From NCBI GenBank assembly GCA_022360955.1, contig JAKSBV010000154.1:1-46555 (forward strand): DNA of 46,555 bases, read 5' to 3'. The DNA comes from Bacillota bacterium. GTDB taxonomy: Bacteria; Bacillota; Clostridia; SK-Y3. This document shows, one piece after another, positions 26,179 to 34,044 of the stretch (position 1 is the stretch's first letter; each line of letters starts with the position of its first letter). The translations under genes were made by a program, and so were the position numbers. The notes under the pieces were generated by a model. The model was not told where the DNA came from and made no database searches. It worked only from the letters and a program-made list of their open reading frames with translations.

Positions 26179-27387
26179 CTATTCCCCCATTCCAGCCCTT
26201 TCAATGATCTCAAGACATGCTCTAACGTTATGATAGGGCGTTTTCCATGGCTCTACTACGGGTCTTTCTGTCTTCTCACCATTGGGCTCTACGGAGTAGT
26301 ACCACTCTCCGCCGGCTCGCTCATCAATCAAGTGTAACGAGGTGTATGCCCATAACCTTTCTACAAGGTTCAGATATTTTACTTCATTTGTTCGCTCATA
26401 CATATTATAGAAGCCAACCATTGCTTCCGCTTGACACCACCAGATACGCGTCTTATCTACTTGGCCGTTTTCTGCCTCGTTATACATACAACCTTCTTTA
26501 TCCATTGCCACGAATTGAATATTATCTGCGATTTCACTGACAAATGCCGTATACGCATCATCGTTTTCTAGCCCTAGGACATTTAAAGCTTTATCATAGA
26601 GCCAAGTCGCTTCTATATCATGCCCATAAGATTTTACAGCACTTTTCTCGGTCCAATCCTTTTCAAAAAATACACGCATATGATTGGTGCTTTTGTTCCA
26701 TATACGCGTTTGGAATATATCTACCAAAGCGCTTAATGCTTCTTTAACACAATTGTTTTGTGTTGCTGTATATAAGGTCGTATAGGCTTCTAATATGTGC
26801 AGCAATGTATTGGTTGTGATAGCAGCTACAGAATCAGACGGTGCACTCAGCATCTCGTTATCTTTAATCACCCAGTCTCTTGTATATTCCTCACCGTATG
26901 ATCGAAGCTCTGAATGATACCCCTTGGTTTCGATAAGGTTAAATAATGCTAATGCCTGCTCCAAAGCTTCTTGATCATGACTTGCAAGATAGTATTCCGA
27001 TAAAGCATAGATGGCAAATGCCTGAGCATAAACATGTTTTCGGTCGTCCGTTACCCGGCCTTTATGATCCAGCATCCAAAAGATACCGCCGTTTTCTTTG
27101 TCCATGCAATAATTCATCAGAAAGCCATAGGCATGCTTGGCATGTTTAAGGTATACCCCATCACCCAGCACCCTATAAGCTGACGAAAAGCTCCATAGCA
27201 ATCTTGCAGTAAAAATGCCGCCTTTCGCGGCCTTTTCCTCAATTTTCAAATCATAATTCACTTTTCCGTAATAACCGCCATACTCCTCATCTATCAACGC
27301 CATCCAGAAGGGCAATATGTGATTGCTCACTTCGTGCTTCAGATCTTTTACAAGCCTGTCATTTGCCATTATCTCTCTAGTATTCAT
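26179..27387 (-). CDS. Cellobiose 2-epimerase / N-acylglucosamine 2-epimerase family protein
   Basis: 402-residue (alpha/alpha)6-barrel protein of the AGE family. It would epimerise the reducing-end glucose of cellobiose, or of N-acetylglucosamine, at C2. Landmarks are the HILPFW start, DEEYGGYYG, KGGIFTARLLWSFS, KHVYAQAFAIYALSEYY, SYGHDIEATWLYDKAL (catalytic His region) and KTRIWWCQAEAMVGF near the end. The length fits cellobiose 2-epimerases. ATG 27387 follows GGGGAG at 8 bases. It is monocistronic with a consensus promoter at 27420-27448. It may serve mannan/cellulose use rather than the glycan locus. Confidence 0.88.
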   Translation of the reverse strand: MNTREIMANDRLVKDLKHEVSNHILPFWMALIDEEYGGYYGKVNYDLKIEEKAAKGGIFTARLLWSFSSAYRVLGDGVYLKHAKHAYGFLMNYCMDKENGGIFWMLDHKGRVTDDRKHVYAQAFAIYALSEYYLASHDQEALEQALALFNLIETKGYHSELRSYGEEYTRDWVIKDNEMLSAPSDSVAAITTNTLLHILEAYTTLYTATQNNCVKEALSALVDIFQTRIWNKSTNHMRVFFEKDWTEKSAVKSYGHDIEATWLYDKALNVLGLENDDAYTAFVSEIADNIQFVAMDKEGCMYNEAENGQVDKTRIWWCQAEAMVGFYNMYERTNEVKYLNLVERLWAYTSLHLIDERAGGEWYYSVEPNGEKTERPVVEPWKTPYHNVRACLEIIERAGMGE

Positions 27388-27419
27388 CACGCCGTCTCCC
27401 CTTTACAATAAGTACCATC

Positions 27420-27448
27420 ATTATATCCCTAAAACATGCTAAAGTCAA
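27420..27448 (-). promoter_or_regulatory. Sigma-A promoter of the epimerase gene
   Basis: Minus strand: TTGACT (27448-27443), 17-base spacer containing TTTTAGGGA, TATAAT (27425-27420). It shares spacer sequence with the promoters at 9181-9209 and 10920-10948. Confidence 0.85.
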
Positions 27449-28044
27449 CAAAATTTGCCTTTTTATATATCTAAAAATGGTATAAAATGCAGGCAAATTT
27501 GGAATCCTATGCAGTTATACCTGTTCTTTCCCCGGTTAGTTGAAATTCCCCAAACAATTTGTTATAATTTAGACAATGATTTAGCATATGTCCGACACGA
27601 AATGATATAAAAAATATCTAATAAAGAAAGCTATTTGCCCGCAGCCCAATAGAGCAGTAATGATTTCTATACTTTACTCCTGTCAACGGATACGCAAGAG
27701 GTTATTGATGATTTTATGTCCCAAGAAAGAAGAATTACAAAAAATGTCGGTGACCTGACAGAAGCTTCGGCGTGAATAGCATGAAAACGACGCATTGTAT
27801 TATTGGTTTAATCTCTTTGGATTTTGAAAGGAACTTAATCAAAACCTTCATTATGGACAGGGGGATGAAAGCAAAATAGATAAGATGAAACCTTTCATCG
27901 GATAAAAAAAGGCGTTTAATAATTGCTTGAAAAAGCTTGTAGTGCTATAATATTGCGGGTGTCGGGAAGGTTTTTCAAAAGACGTACTTAAGATTTTGTG
28001 TAGAAAAATTGTGTATGGCAATTTGCATCAAACAAAATATTTTC
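27449..28044. other. Intergenic stretch, possible gene relics only
   Basis: About 600 bases without a supported gene. A 40-codon open stretch (27653-27775, plus strand) between stops reads FYTLLLSTDTQEVIDDFMSQ and may be a relic. In another frame the next 60 bases read HENDALYYWFNLFGF before a stop. Neither has a start with a ribosome site, and I cannot name the ancestor. Confidence 0.4.
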
Positions 28045-28073
28045 TTGCAATAAAAGCGTAAATGGTGTATAAT
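28045..28073 (+). promoter_or_regulatory. Sigma-A promoter of the first MpsC-like gene
   Basis: TTGCAA (28045-28050), 17-base spacer, TATAAT (28068-28073), 23 bases before the start codon. Confidence 0.8.
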
Positions 28074-28096
28074 GTCATAGACGACGGAGGCGTTAA

Positions 28097-28471
28097 GTGA
28101 AAAAAATAAGAATGACAAAAGGGCAATTGGAATCTCGCATCAGTGATGCTGTTGCCAAGTTTGAAAAGGAATATATGGAAGATGATTATAAAGACATTAA
28201 AACAAAAATCTTTCAAGATCATATACTGATCATTATTGATGGATTTCTTAATGTACCGGAACGGAGGCTTGTCGATCTTGAGCATGGCGAAGTGCTGTTC
28301 AAGGAAATTCGCACGGCGCTGTTTGAAGTTTCACAACAGCAGCTTAGGGAATGCATTCAGGAGATCGTGGATGTTCGGATTGTAAGCAGCCATTGGGATG
28401 TCAGTACAAAAACCGGAGAAAAAATCATTGTATTGACGGTTGATTGTAATTTGGAAGAGTACTTGACTTAA
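28097..28471 (+). CDS. MpsC-like (DUF2294) protein, copy 1
   Basis: 124 residues of the DUF2294 family, now also called MpsC for the component of the Na+-translocating, membrane-potential-generating system described in Staphylococcus. Landmarks are MTKGQLESRISDAVAKFEKE, an alternating hydrophobic strand ILIIIDGFL, and the highly conserved VSTKTGEKIIVLTV near the C-terminus. It is soluble with no membrane segment. It starts with GTG after ACGGAGG. No MpsA/MpsB partners are seen. The next gene but one, a cation P-ATPase, suggests a link to ion balance (inference). Confidence 0.85.
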   Translation: MKKIRMTKGQLESRISDAVAKFEKEYMEDDYKDIKTKIFQDHILIIIDGFLNVPERRLVDLEHGEVLFKEIRTALFEVSQQQLRECIQEIVDVRIVSSHWDVSTKTGEKIIVLTVDCNLEEYLT

Positions 28472-28477
28472 CCGTAA

Positions 28478-28570
28478 GTTACATGGTATGGAAAGAACAT
28501 TGTGGAAGGGGTTTAGCCTTGGAGCGTCAGTTCTTGGAATGCCATTTAACTAGCGCAATGCGTTGACTTA
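28478..28570 (+). ncRNA. Candidate structured RNA element, copy 1
   Basis: Closing stem AGTTACATGG (28478-28487) / CCATTTAACT (28543-28552) with one mismatch. Inner stem AAGAAC (28494-28499) / GTTCTT (28531-28536). Inside are the segment ATTGTGGAAGG and the segment CCTTGGA..TCA. The inner parts and the 3' flank CTAGCGCAATGCGT recur at 33148-33345, whereas the closing stem differs. It begins seven bases after the MpsC-like stop codon. No RNA family I know matches. Confidence 0.5.
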
Positions 28571-28935
28571 ATAATGAACGATAATAGTTGCGCCTTTGAA
28601 AGGCGGACAATACTTGTCACGGTGCAGGGCAGTATTTTCGAACTGTCATACCGGTGGAGAGTGCTTATTCGGTAACGGGGTATAATTTAAGTCAAAAATG
28701 GTTATAAAAGAGATGAAATAGGAGAGGTTAATAAAGAGAGTAACGGTCTGTTCTCAGAGCAGGGATAAAGTTGTCAATCCGGTGTTAAAACCCGGCTTTA
28801 TTGCATTCAGTTCGCGAGATTCTGCATTTAAACTGTATGTCGGTTTGGGTGTAGAGTCTTTTTATATAGCAGCATTACATAGATAACAGAGATATTTAGG
28901 CGATTACCCTGCTTATAGTTGTTATAATTGAAGAT
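28571..28935 (+). other. Leader region of the P-type ATPase gene, hairpins only
   Basis: No gene. Hairpins seen: CGCCT/AGGCG (about 28590-28606), AATACT/AGTATT (about 28610-28637) and ATAAAG...CTTTAT enclosing CCGG/CCGG (about 28765-28800). The last has no T-run. A TATAAT at 28681 lacks a -35 partner. A yybP-ykoY (Mn2+) riboswitch pattern was looked for and not found. Confidence 0.4.
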
Positions 28936-28949
28936 AGGAGCGATGAACG

Positions 28950-31568
28950 ATGAACAGCATTTATAACATGTCTATAGGTGAAGTGATCGATAAGGTTCAG
29001 ACAAGCCTAGATGGTATGACGGAAGAAGAAGCTGCCAAAAGGAGAGGGCAGTACGGATATAATCAGCTTAAAGAAACGAAGAAAAAAAGTATCATTCAGG
29101 TATTTTTAAGCCAGTTTACGGATTTTCTTGTCATAATTCTTTTGGCTGCTGCCACAATTTCTTTATTTTTAAAGGATTTTAAAAGTGCCATAGTCATTCT
29201 TTCGGTGACGGTGCTAAATGCAATCCTCGGCACTATTCAGCATGTTAAAGCGGAGAAATCCCTGGAAAGCCTAAAGGCCCTTTCCTCACCTACGGCACGG
29301 GTTTTAAGGAACGGAAACCAGGCAGAAATACCCTCAAGAGAAGTAACGGTCGGAGATATCCTGTTTTTAGAGGCAGGAGACTATGTGAGTGCGGACGGAA
29401 GAATTATTGAAAATTCCAGCCTTCAGACCAATGAGAGTTCCTTGACCGGAGAATCGGTCAGTGTGGTCAAAACTTCCCAGCAAATCGAAGCGCATGATGT
29501 GGCCATTGGTGACAGAAAGAATATGGTGTTTGCCGGAAGCCTAATTACGTATGGACGTGCCATGGTGGTCGTAACGGGTATTGGTATGGAAACGGAACTG
29601 GGGAAAATTGCATTTCTTCTGGATGCGGCGCAAGAAAAGAAAACCCCGCTTCAAGTGACCCTTGACAAGTTCAGCAAAAAGCTTGCGGTTGTCATATTTG
29701 CCCTTTGCGTACTAATATTCGTGCTTAATGTCGTAAGAGGATACGGCAGGGTAGAGTCCTTCATGTTTGCAGTTGCACTGGCAGTTGCAGCCATACCGGA
29801 GGCGCTGAGCTCCATTGTAACCATTGTACTTGCAATCGGAACCCAGAAAATGGCTAAAGAGAATGCCATCGTAAGAAAGTTGCAGGCCGTTGAGGGCCTT
29901 GGCAGTGTTTCCGTTATATGCTCCGATAAGACAGGGACGCTGACTCAGAACAAAATGGTTGCAGAAAAGATATATGTGGATACCAAGGTGATCGACATAA
30001 AAGACTTAGACGTGCAGAACCCGCTTCAAAGAAGGATCATAGAAATGAGTGTATTGTGCAATGATGCGGTTACGACCGAAGCACATATTATCGGAGATCC
30101 CACGGAGCTGGCATTGGTTGATATGGCCGAACACCACAAACTGGATGAACTGAAACTGAGGGAGACATATCCCCGCCTTTCGGAAGTGCCTTTTGATTCC
30201 GACCGAAAGCTGATGAGTACTTTAAATGATTTTGACGGCGAATTGATTATGATTACCAAAGGGGCCGTCGATGTGATTGTTCAAAGGATAAAGGAGATTG
30301 CTACGACCAATGGGACAAGAGCCATTGAACGGAAAGACTTAGAAAATATCGAACAGAGAAATCGGGAATTATCACAGAGCGGTTTAAGGGTTTTGGCTTT
30401 TGGCTACAAAGCCTTTGCCGAGAAAAGAGATTTACATACGGAAGATGAGTCGGATTTGGTTTTTATAGGATTGGTTGCCATGGTTGATCCGCCGAGAGAA
30501 GAAGCCGAACAGGCAGTAGAAGATTGCATTAATGCGGGCATTAAGCCGGTCATGATTACGGGTGACCACAAGATAACCGCTGCGGCAATCGCAAAACAGA
30601 TAGGCATTGTCAAGGAGGACCGAGAGGTTGTTGAAGGCAGTGAGATCGAGAGACTTACGGACGAACAGCTCAAACAGAAGGTTCGAGACATATCGGTCTA
30701 TGCCCGGGTATCCCCGGAGCATAAGATAAGGATTGTAAAGGCATGGCAAAGCTTGGGGAATGTTGTGGCGATGACCGGTGACGGAGTCAATGACGCACCT
30801 GCATTGAAGCAGGCGGATATCGGTGTTGCAATGGGGAAGGTCGGTACCGAAGTTGCAAAGGATGCTTCGGCGATGATATTAACCGATGATAATTTTGCGA
30901 CGATCATCAAAGCAATTTCCAATGGCAGAAGCATCTATGCGAATATAAAAAATGCCGTTAGATTTCTGCTGTCAGGCAATACGGCCGGCATATTGGCAGT
31001 TTTGTACACGTCCCTTGCCCGTTTGCCGCTTCCCTTTACGGCAATACACCTTCTATTCATAAACCTTTTGACCGATTCCATGCCGGCGATCGCGCTGGGG
31101 TTAGAACCGCATAACAAAGATGTTATGCTGGAAAAGCCGAGAGATATCAATAGGCCTCTGCTGACAAAAACGTTTATGTCCCATATATTATTAGAAGGGA
31201 TTGTGATAGCGGCCGGTACCGTTGCCGCTTTCTATTACGGTATGGATAAGGGTGGCGCTGCGCTTGGCAGTACGATGGCCTTTGCGGTACTTACCCTTGC
31301 GAGATTGATACACGGATTTAACTGCCGTTCAAGTCTGCCGATCGTGAAGATCAATCTTACTTCGAACAAATATCAATGGCTGGCGTTGGCCTTAGGCAGT
31401 ATTTTGCTTGCTGCAGTCCTGACGGTAGAGCCATTAAAGAGTATTTTCGATGTTGAACATGCTGTCATCAATGAACTGGGTGTGATTGTACTCCTTGCGT
31501 TTTGTCCGTTACTCATCATTCAAATGACTAAGATGATTGCCTATGGGCTTAAAAGAACGAATGTATGA
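28950..31568 (+). CDS. P-type (IIA, Ca2+-type) cation-transporting ATPase
   Basis: 872 residues. Actuator motif LTGES (about 165), phosphorylated Asp in CSDKTGTLT (about 326), hinge GDGVNDAP (about 610) and about ten membrane helices. M4 has PEALSSIVT and M6 has NLLTDSMPAIALG with the Asn/Thr/Asp Ca2+ ligands. M5 (LLSGNTAG) lacks the Glu that forms the second Ca2+ site in SERCA, so one ion per cycle is likely, as in the Listeria LMCA1 type. Probable role: ATP-driven Ca2+ export with proton counter-transport. AGGAG lies 9 bases before ATG 28950. It is flanked on both sides by MpsC-like genes. Confidence 0.93.
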   Translation: MNSIYNMSIGEVIDKVQTSLDGMTEEEAAKRRGQYGYNQLKETKKKSIIQVFLSQFTDFLVIILLAAATISLFLKDFKSAIVILSVTVLNAILGTIQHVKAEKSLESLKALSSPTARVLRNGNQAEIPSREVTVGDILFLEAGDYVSADGRIIENSSLQTNESSLTGESVSVVKTSQQIEAHDVAIGDRKNMVFAGSLITYGRAMVVVTGIGMETELGKIAFLLDAAQEKKTPLQVTLDKFSKKLAVVIFALCVLIFVLNVVRGYGRVESFMFAVALAVAAIPEALSSIVTIVLAIGTQKMAKENAIVRKLQAVEGLGSVSVICSDKTGTLTQNKMVAEKIYVDTKVIDIKDLDVQNPLQRRIIEMSVLCNDAVTTEAHIIGDPTELALVDMAEHHKLDELKLRETYPRLSEVPFDSDRKLMSTLNDFDGELIMITKGAVDVIVQRIKEIATTNGTRAIERKDLENIEQRNRELSQSGLRVLAFGYKAFAEKRDLHTEDESDLVFIGLVAMVDPPREEAEQAVEDCINAGIKPVMITGDHKITAAAIAKQIGIVKEDREVVEGSEIERLTDEQLKQKVRDISVYARVSPEHKIRIVKAWQSLGNVVAMTGDGVNDAPALKQADIGVAMGKVGTEVAKDASAMILTDDNFATIIKAISNGRSIYANIKNAVRFLLSGNTAGILAVLYTSLARLPLPFTAIHLLFINLLTDSMPAIALGLEPHNKDVMLEKPRDINRPLLTKTFMSHILLEGIVIAAGTVAAFYYGMDKGGAALGSTMAFAVLTLARLIHGFNCRSSLPIVKINLTSNKYQWLALALGSILLAAVLTVEPLKSIFDVEHAVINELGVIVLLAFCPLLIIQMTKMIAYGLKRTNV

Positions 31569-31687
31569 TTAAAAGGTGTCATAGCTATTATAATAGATGC
31601 TTTTCGGCGTTTAAGATACCGGTGTATAACGAAATTTGGCAATTTGATATAAGATGTTGAAAAAAATAGTGGGAAAGGAGCATTGAT

Positions 31688-32053
31688 ATGACAAAAGGTC
31701 AAATTGAAGCAAAAATCAGTGAAGCAGTGAGCAGGTTTGAAATCGAATACATGGGACGCGGCCCTAAGCAAATCAGAACGATGATTATTCAAGACCTCAT
31801 TATCATTCGTCTTAAGGGCTTTTTAAGCCATTCCGAGCAGAAATTGTCAGAAAACAGGCAGGGGATTGAGCTATTGAAAAAAGTAAGGACCACTTTATTT
31901 GAAAGTGCCAGAGAGTACCTTCAAAACTTGATTAAAGAGGTTATTGAAGTGGATATCATAAGCACCCACTCGGATGTAAGTACAAAGACCGGAGAAAAAA
32001 TTATTGTAATTACGGTGAATGAAAATTTGGAAGAAAGGTTAAAAGCGGGTTAA
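31688..32053 (+). CDS. MpsC-like (DUF2294) protein, copy 2
   Basis: 121 residues, paralogous to the protein at 28097: MTKGQIEAKISEAVSRFEIEY, IIIRLKGFL and the identical VSTKTGEKIIVITV core. Soluble. AAAGGAG precedes ATG 31688. It follows the P-ATPase by 119 bases and probably shares its transcript. The two copies differ widely outside the core, so the duplication is old. Confidence 0.85.
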   Translation: MTKGQIEAKISEAVSRFEIEYMGRGPKQIRTMIIQDLIIIRLKGFLSHSEQKLSENRQGIELLKKVRTTLFESAREYLQNLIKEVIEVDIISTHSDVSTKTGEKIIVITVNENLEERLKAG

Positions 32054-32126
32054 ACGGACGAAAAGTTACAGATTATGGGTGTTATGAGGAAGTCTCAGAA
32101 GATTAAGAGTTAAAGGGGACAGCCAT

Positions 32127-32975
32127 ATGAATAGCGATTTTGTTTATAAGGGAACAAAAGCTTCACTGCTTACAAAGCATTGCAAAGAGAGGGTTATAAA
32201 ACCTGTATTTGAAAAAGCAACCGGGTGTGAGATCATTGTTGAGAGCCAATTTGATACGGATCTATTCGGTACATTTACACGGGAAATACCAAGACAAGGT
32301 ACGCAGATAGAAGCAGCCAGAATGAAAGCGCAGAAGGGTATGGAATTATTAGGTACTGCATTAGGGTTAGCGAGTGAGGGGAGTTTTGGCGCACATCCTG
32401 CGACCCCTTTTTTGCCATGGAACAGAGAGATCGTATTTCTGACGGACCGTATCAATAAGATTGAGATTTTTGGGGAGTATGCCGGTTGTGAAACGAATTT
32501 TTCCAGCATGGAAGTTAAAAGTTTGACGGAAGCCGAAGCGTTTGCACGAAAAGCGGGATTTCCGGAACACTTTCTCGTCATAAACACGAAGGATGAAGAA
32601 AAGAAATGGATCAAGGGTATTCAAACTTGGGAAAAGCTTAAGGAAATTGTGACCTGGAGCTTGAAAAAATCAAAATACGGATCTATTACCCTTGAAACGG
32701 ACATGAGGGCGAATGCAAATCCTACCAGGATGTTAAATATATTGAAAGCGACGGAAAACCTGATACAAAAAATCAATCAAAAATGTCCCCGCTGTGAAAC
32801 AATTGGTTTTGCGGTGGCAGACTTTAAGAGCGGCTTGCCTTGTGAAAGCTGTGGTCTGCCTACGGGTGAAATAATGGCGGAGATTTATAAATGCCAAAAA
32901 TGCAGTTATACAATGGAAGTGCTTGTCGGAAAGGATAAGGCCGATCCGGGACGCTGCCCATTTTGCAATCCGTAA
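32127..32975 (+). CDS. DUF6671-like protein with C-terminal zinc ribbons
   Basis: 282 residues. The N-terminal 200 residues resemble the uncharacterised DUF6671 family (GTKASLLTKHCKERVI, EIPRQGTQIEAARMKAQKG, EGSFGAHP, VFLTDRINKIEIFGE). The C-terminal 70 residues hold CPRC, CESCG, CQKC and CPFC pairs that would bind two zinc ions. No membrane segment. AAAGGGGA precedes the start. Function unknown. It lies 73 bases after the second MpsC-like gene, in the same direction. Confidence 0.75.
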   Translation: MNSDFVYKGTKASLLTKHCKERVIKPVFEKATGCEIIVESQFDTDLFGTFTREIPRQGTQIEAARMKAQKGMELLGTALGLASEGSFGAHPATPFLPWNREIVFLTDRINKIEIFGEYAGCETNFSSMEVKSLTEAEAFARKAGFPEHFLVINTKDEEKKWIKGIQTWEKLKEIVTWSLKKSKYGSITLETDMRANANPTRMLNILKATENLIQKINQKCPRCETIGFAVADFKSGLPCESCGLPTGEIMAEIYKCQKCSYTMEVLVGKDKADPGRCPFCNP

Positions 32976-33086
32976 TGCTCCGTTAATAGATGTTTGAGGT
33001 TTTGACGCAGGCAAACAAACAGCAGTGAATTTCCGGGATGAAAGTTTGTTAAAAAGAAAAAAAGTTACAAAACACAAAAAAATATA

Positions 33087-33126
33087 TTGATTTTTTCTGT
33101 TATTTATATTATGCTTAAATTTAAGC
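33087..33126 (+). promoter_or_regulatory. Probable promoter with overlapping palindromic operator
   Basis: TTGATT (33087-33092), 17-base spacer, TATGCT (33110-33115). The perfect 14-base palindrome GCTTAAATTTAAGC (33113-33126) overlaps the -10 box and the expected start of transcription, the position of a repressor operator. Confidence 0.5.
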
Positions 33127-33147
33127 AGGTATTTTTAAACTTAATCT

Positions 33148-33345
33148 GTTGTGCTAGATAAATAGTGTGGAAAGAACATTGTGGAAAGGCTTAACGTCTA
33201 TTAGCGCAGCAGAGGGAAGAAGCATCAATTCTTTGGCGAAAGCGGGTTTTTGATGCGGTTTGTTGCAAACTTACAGGTTCTTGACCTTGGAAATTCAGTT
33301 CTTGGCATGCTATTTATCTAGCACAACGCGTAATTTGAATAATTT
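33148..33345 (+). ncRNA. Candidate structured RNA element, copy 2 (riboswitch-like leader)
   Basis: A perfect 18-bp closing stem joins 33148-33165 and 33310-33327. Inside it AAGAAC (33172-33177) pairs with GTTCTT (33298-33303). A further hairpin GCATCAA (33222-33228) / TTGATGC (33250-33256) lies in an arm that copy 1 lacks. Segments ACATTGTGGAA and CCTTGGA..TTCAGTTCTTGG are shared with copy 1. It lies between a promoter and a terminator upstream of the ten-gene operon. Not any riboswitch class I recognise. Confidence 0.6.
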
Positions 33346-33392
33346 ATTCATTGGAAGACGGGACGAAGGGTTGTAAACCAATTGAAGCGTAA

Positions 33393-33440
33393 GCCAATAT
33401 TCAATACCTTGATGTAACGTGTTGAATATTGGCGTTTTTT
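33393..33440 (+). terminator. Intrinsic terminator in the leader of the oxidoreductase operon
   Basis: Fifteen-bp stem 33393-33407 / 33419-33433 with an 11-base loop, then GTTTTTTGTTTT. The left arm contains TATTCAA (33398-33404), which can instead pair with TTGAATA (33335-33341) just after the structured RNA. The hairpin could therefore be switched. Confidence 0.85.
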
Positions 33441-33548
33441 GTTTTAAACCAGTCGTAAGTAGTCCACTTTGTTCTTGGAGGTGAAATACATTCTATTATT
33501 CATGACAGCAAAAATTAATTTGTTTTGGGAGGAGGGAAGGAATGGCCC

Positions 33549-34043
33549 ATGTTAAGTGAGAAAGTTTGTTTTTCAGATAAGCTTACTACGAATGACAGGG
33601 AGTACTGCCAAAATGCATCAGAAATGCTCAAGAGTAAAAGTCTGTATATTCTTTTGGAAAGGTTTAGTAACACTGTTATCAAGGAGAATCCAGAGTATGG
33701 TGACTTTTTGAACAGGTACTTTAATGACGAAGGATATATTGATATATGGCGTATACCTCATCTGCTGTTGGATTTGACAAACGGGAAAGCCGATTGTCAT
33801 GCTGTTTTACTGGATGATGAAATCTTTAAAATCAAGTTCATGAGTTTTATTGGCAAGTTCTATAATTATTGCATCAAAAACGGTAACTTGCTTGTAATAG
33901 AGAATGACAAATTTACGGATTTCAAGAGCAATATGTTCCATATACGCAAAAACCAATGCTTATATAACCTTATCGCAGATACGTATAGTAAGATTTATGA
34001 AAAGCTTAACAGTTACGGAAATATTAAAAGGGGTGACGATTGA
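33549..34043 (+). CDS. Unrecognised 164-residue protein
   Basis: I do not recognise a family. It is a soluble protein with a helical N-terminus (ASEMLKSKSLYILLERFS), an acidic centre and a Lys/Asn-rich C-terminus; six cysteines show no clear motif. ATG 33549 is chosen because GAGGGAAGGA lies upstream; an in-frame TTG at 33525 would precede that site. Its TGA ends one base before the ATG of the DUF4914 gene, so the two are translationally coupled. First gene of the operon. Confidence 0.65.
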   Translation: MLSEKVCFSDKLTTNDREYCQNASEMLKSKSLYILLERFSNTVIKENPEYGDFLNRYFNDEGYIDIWRIPHLLLDLTNGKADCHAVLLDDEIFKIKFMSFIGKFYNYCIKNGNLLVIENDKFTDFKSNMFHIRKNQCLYNLIADTYSKIYEKLNSYGNIKRGDD

Positions 34044-34044
34044 T

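Noticed and set aside
28571-28949. A yybP-ykoY (Mn2+) riboswitch before the P-type ATPase
   Set aside because: This class often precedes such pumps, but its conserved sequence pattern was not found here.
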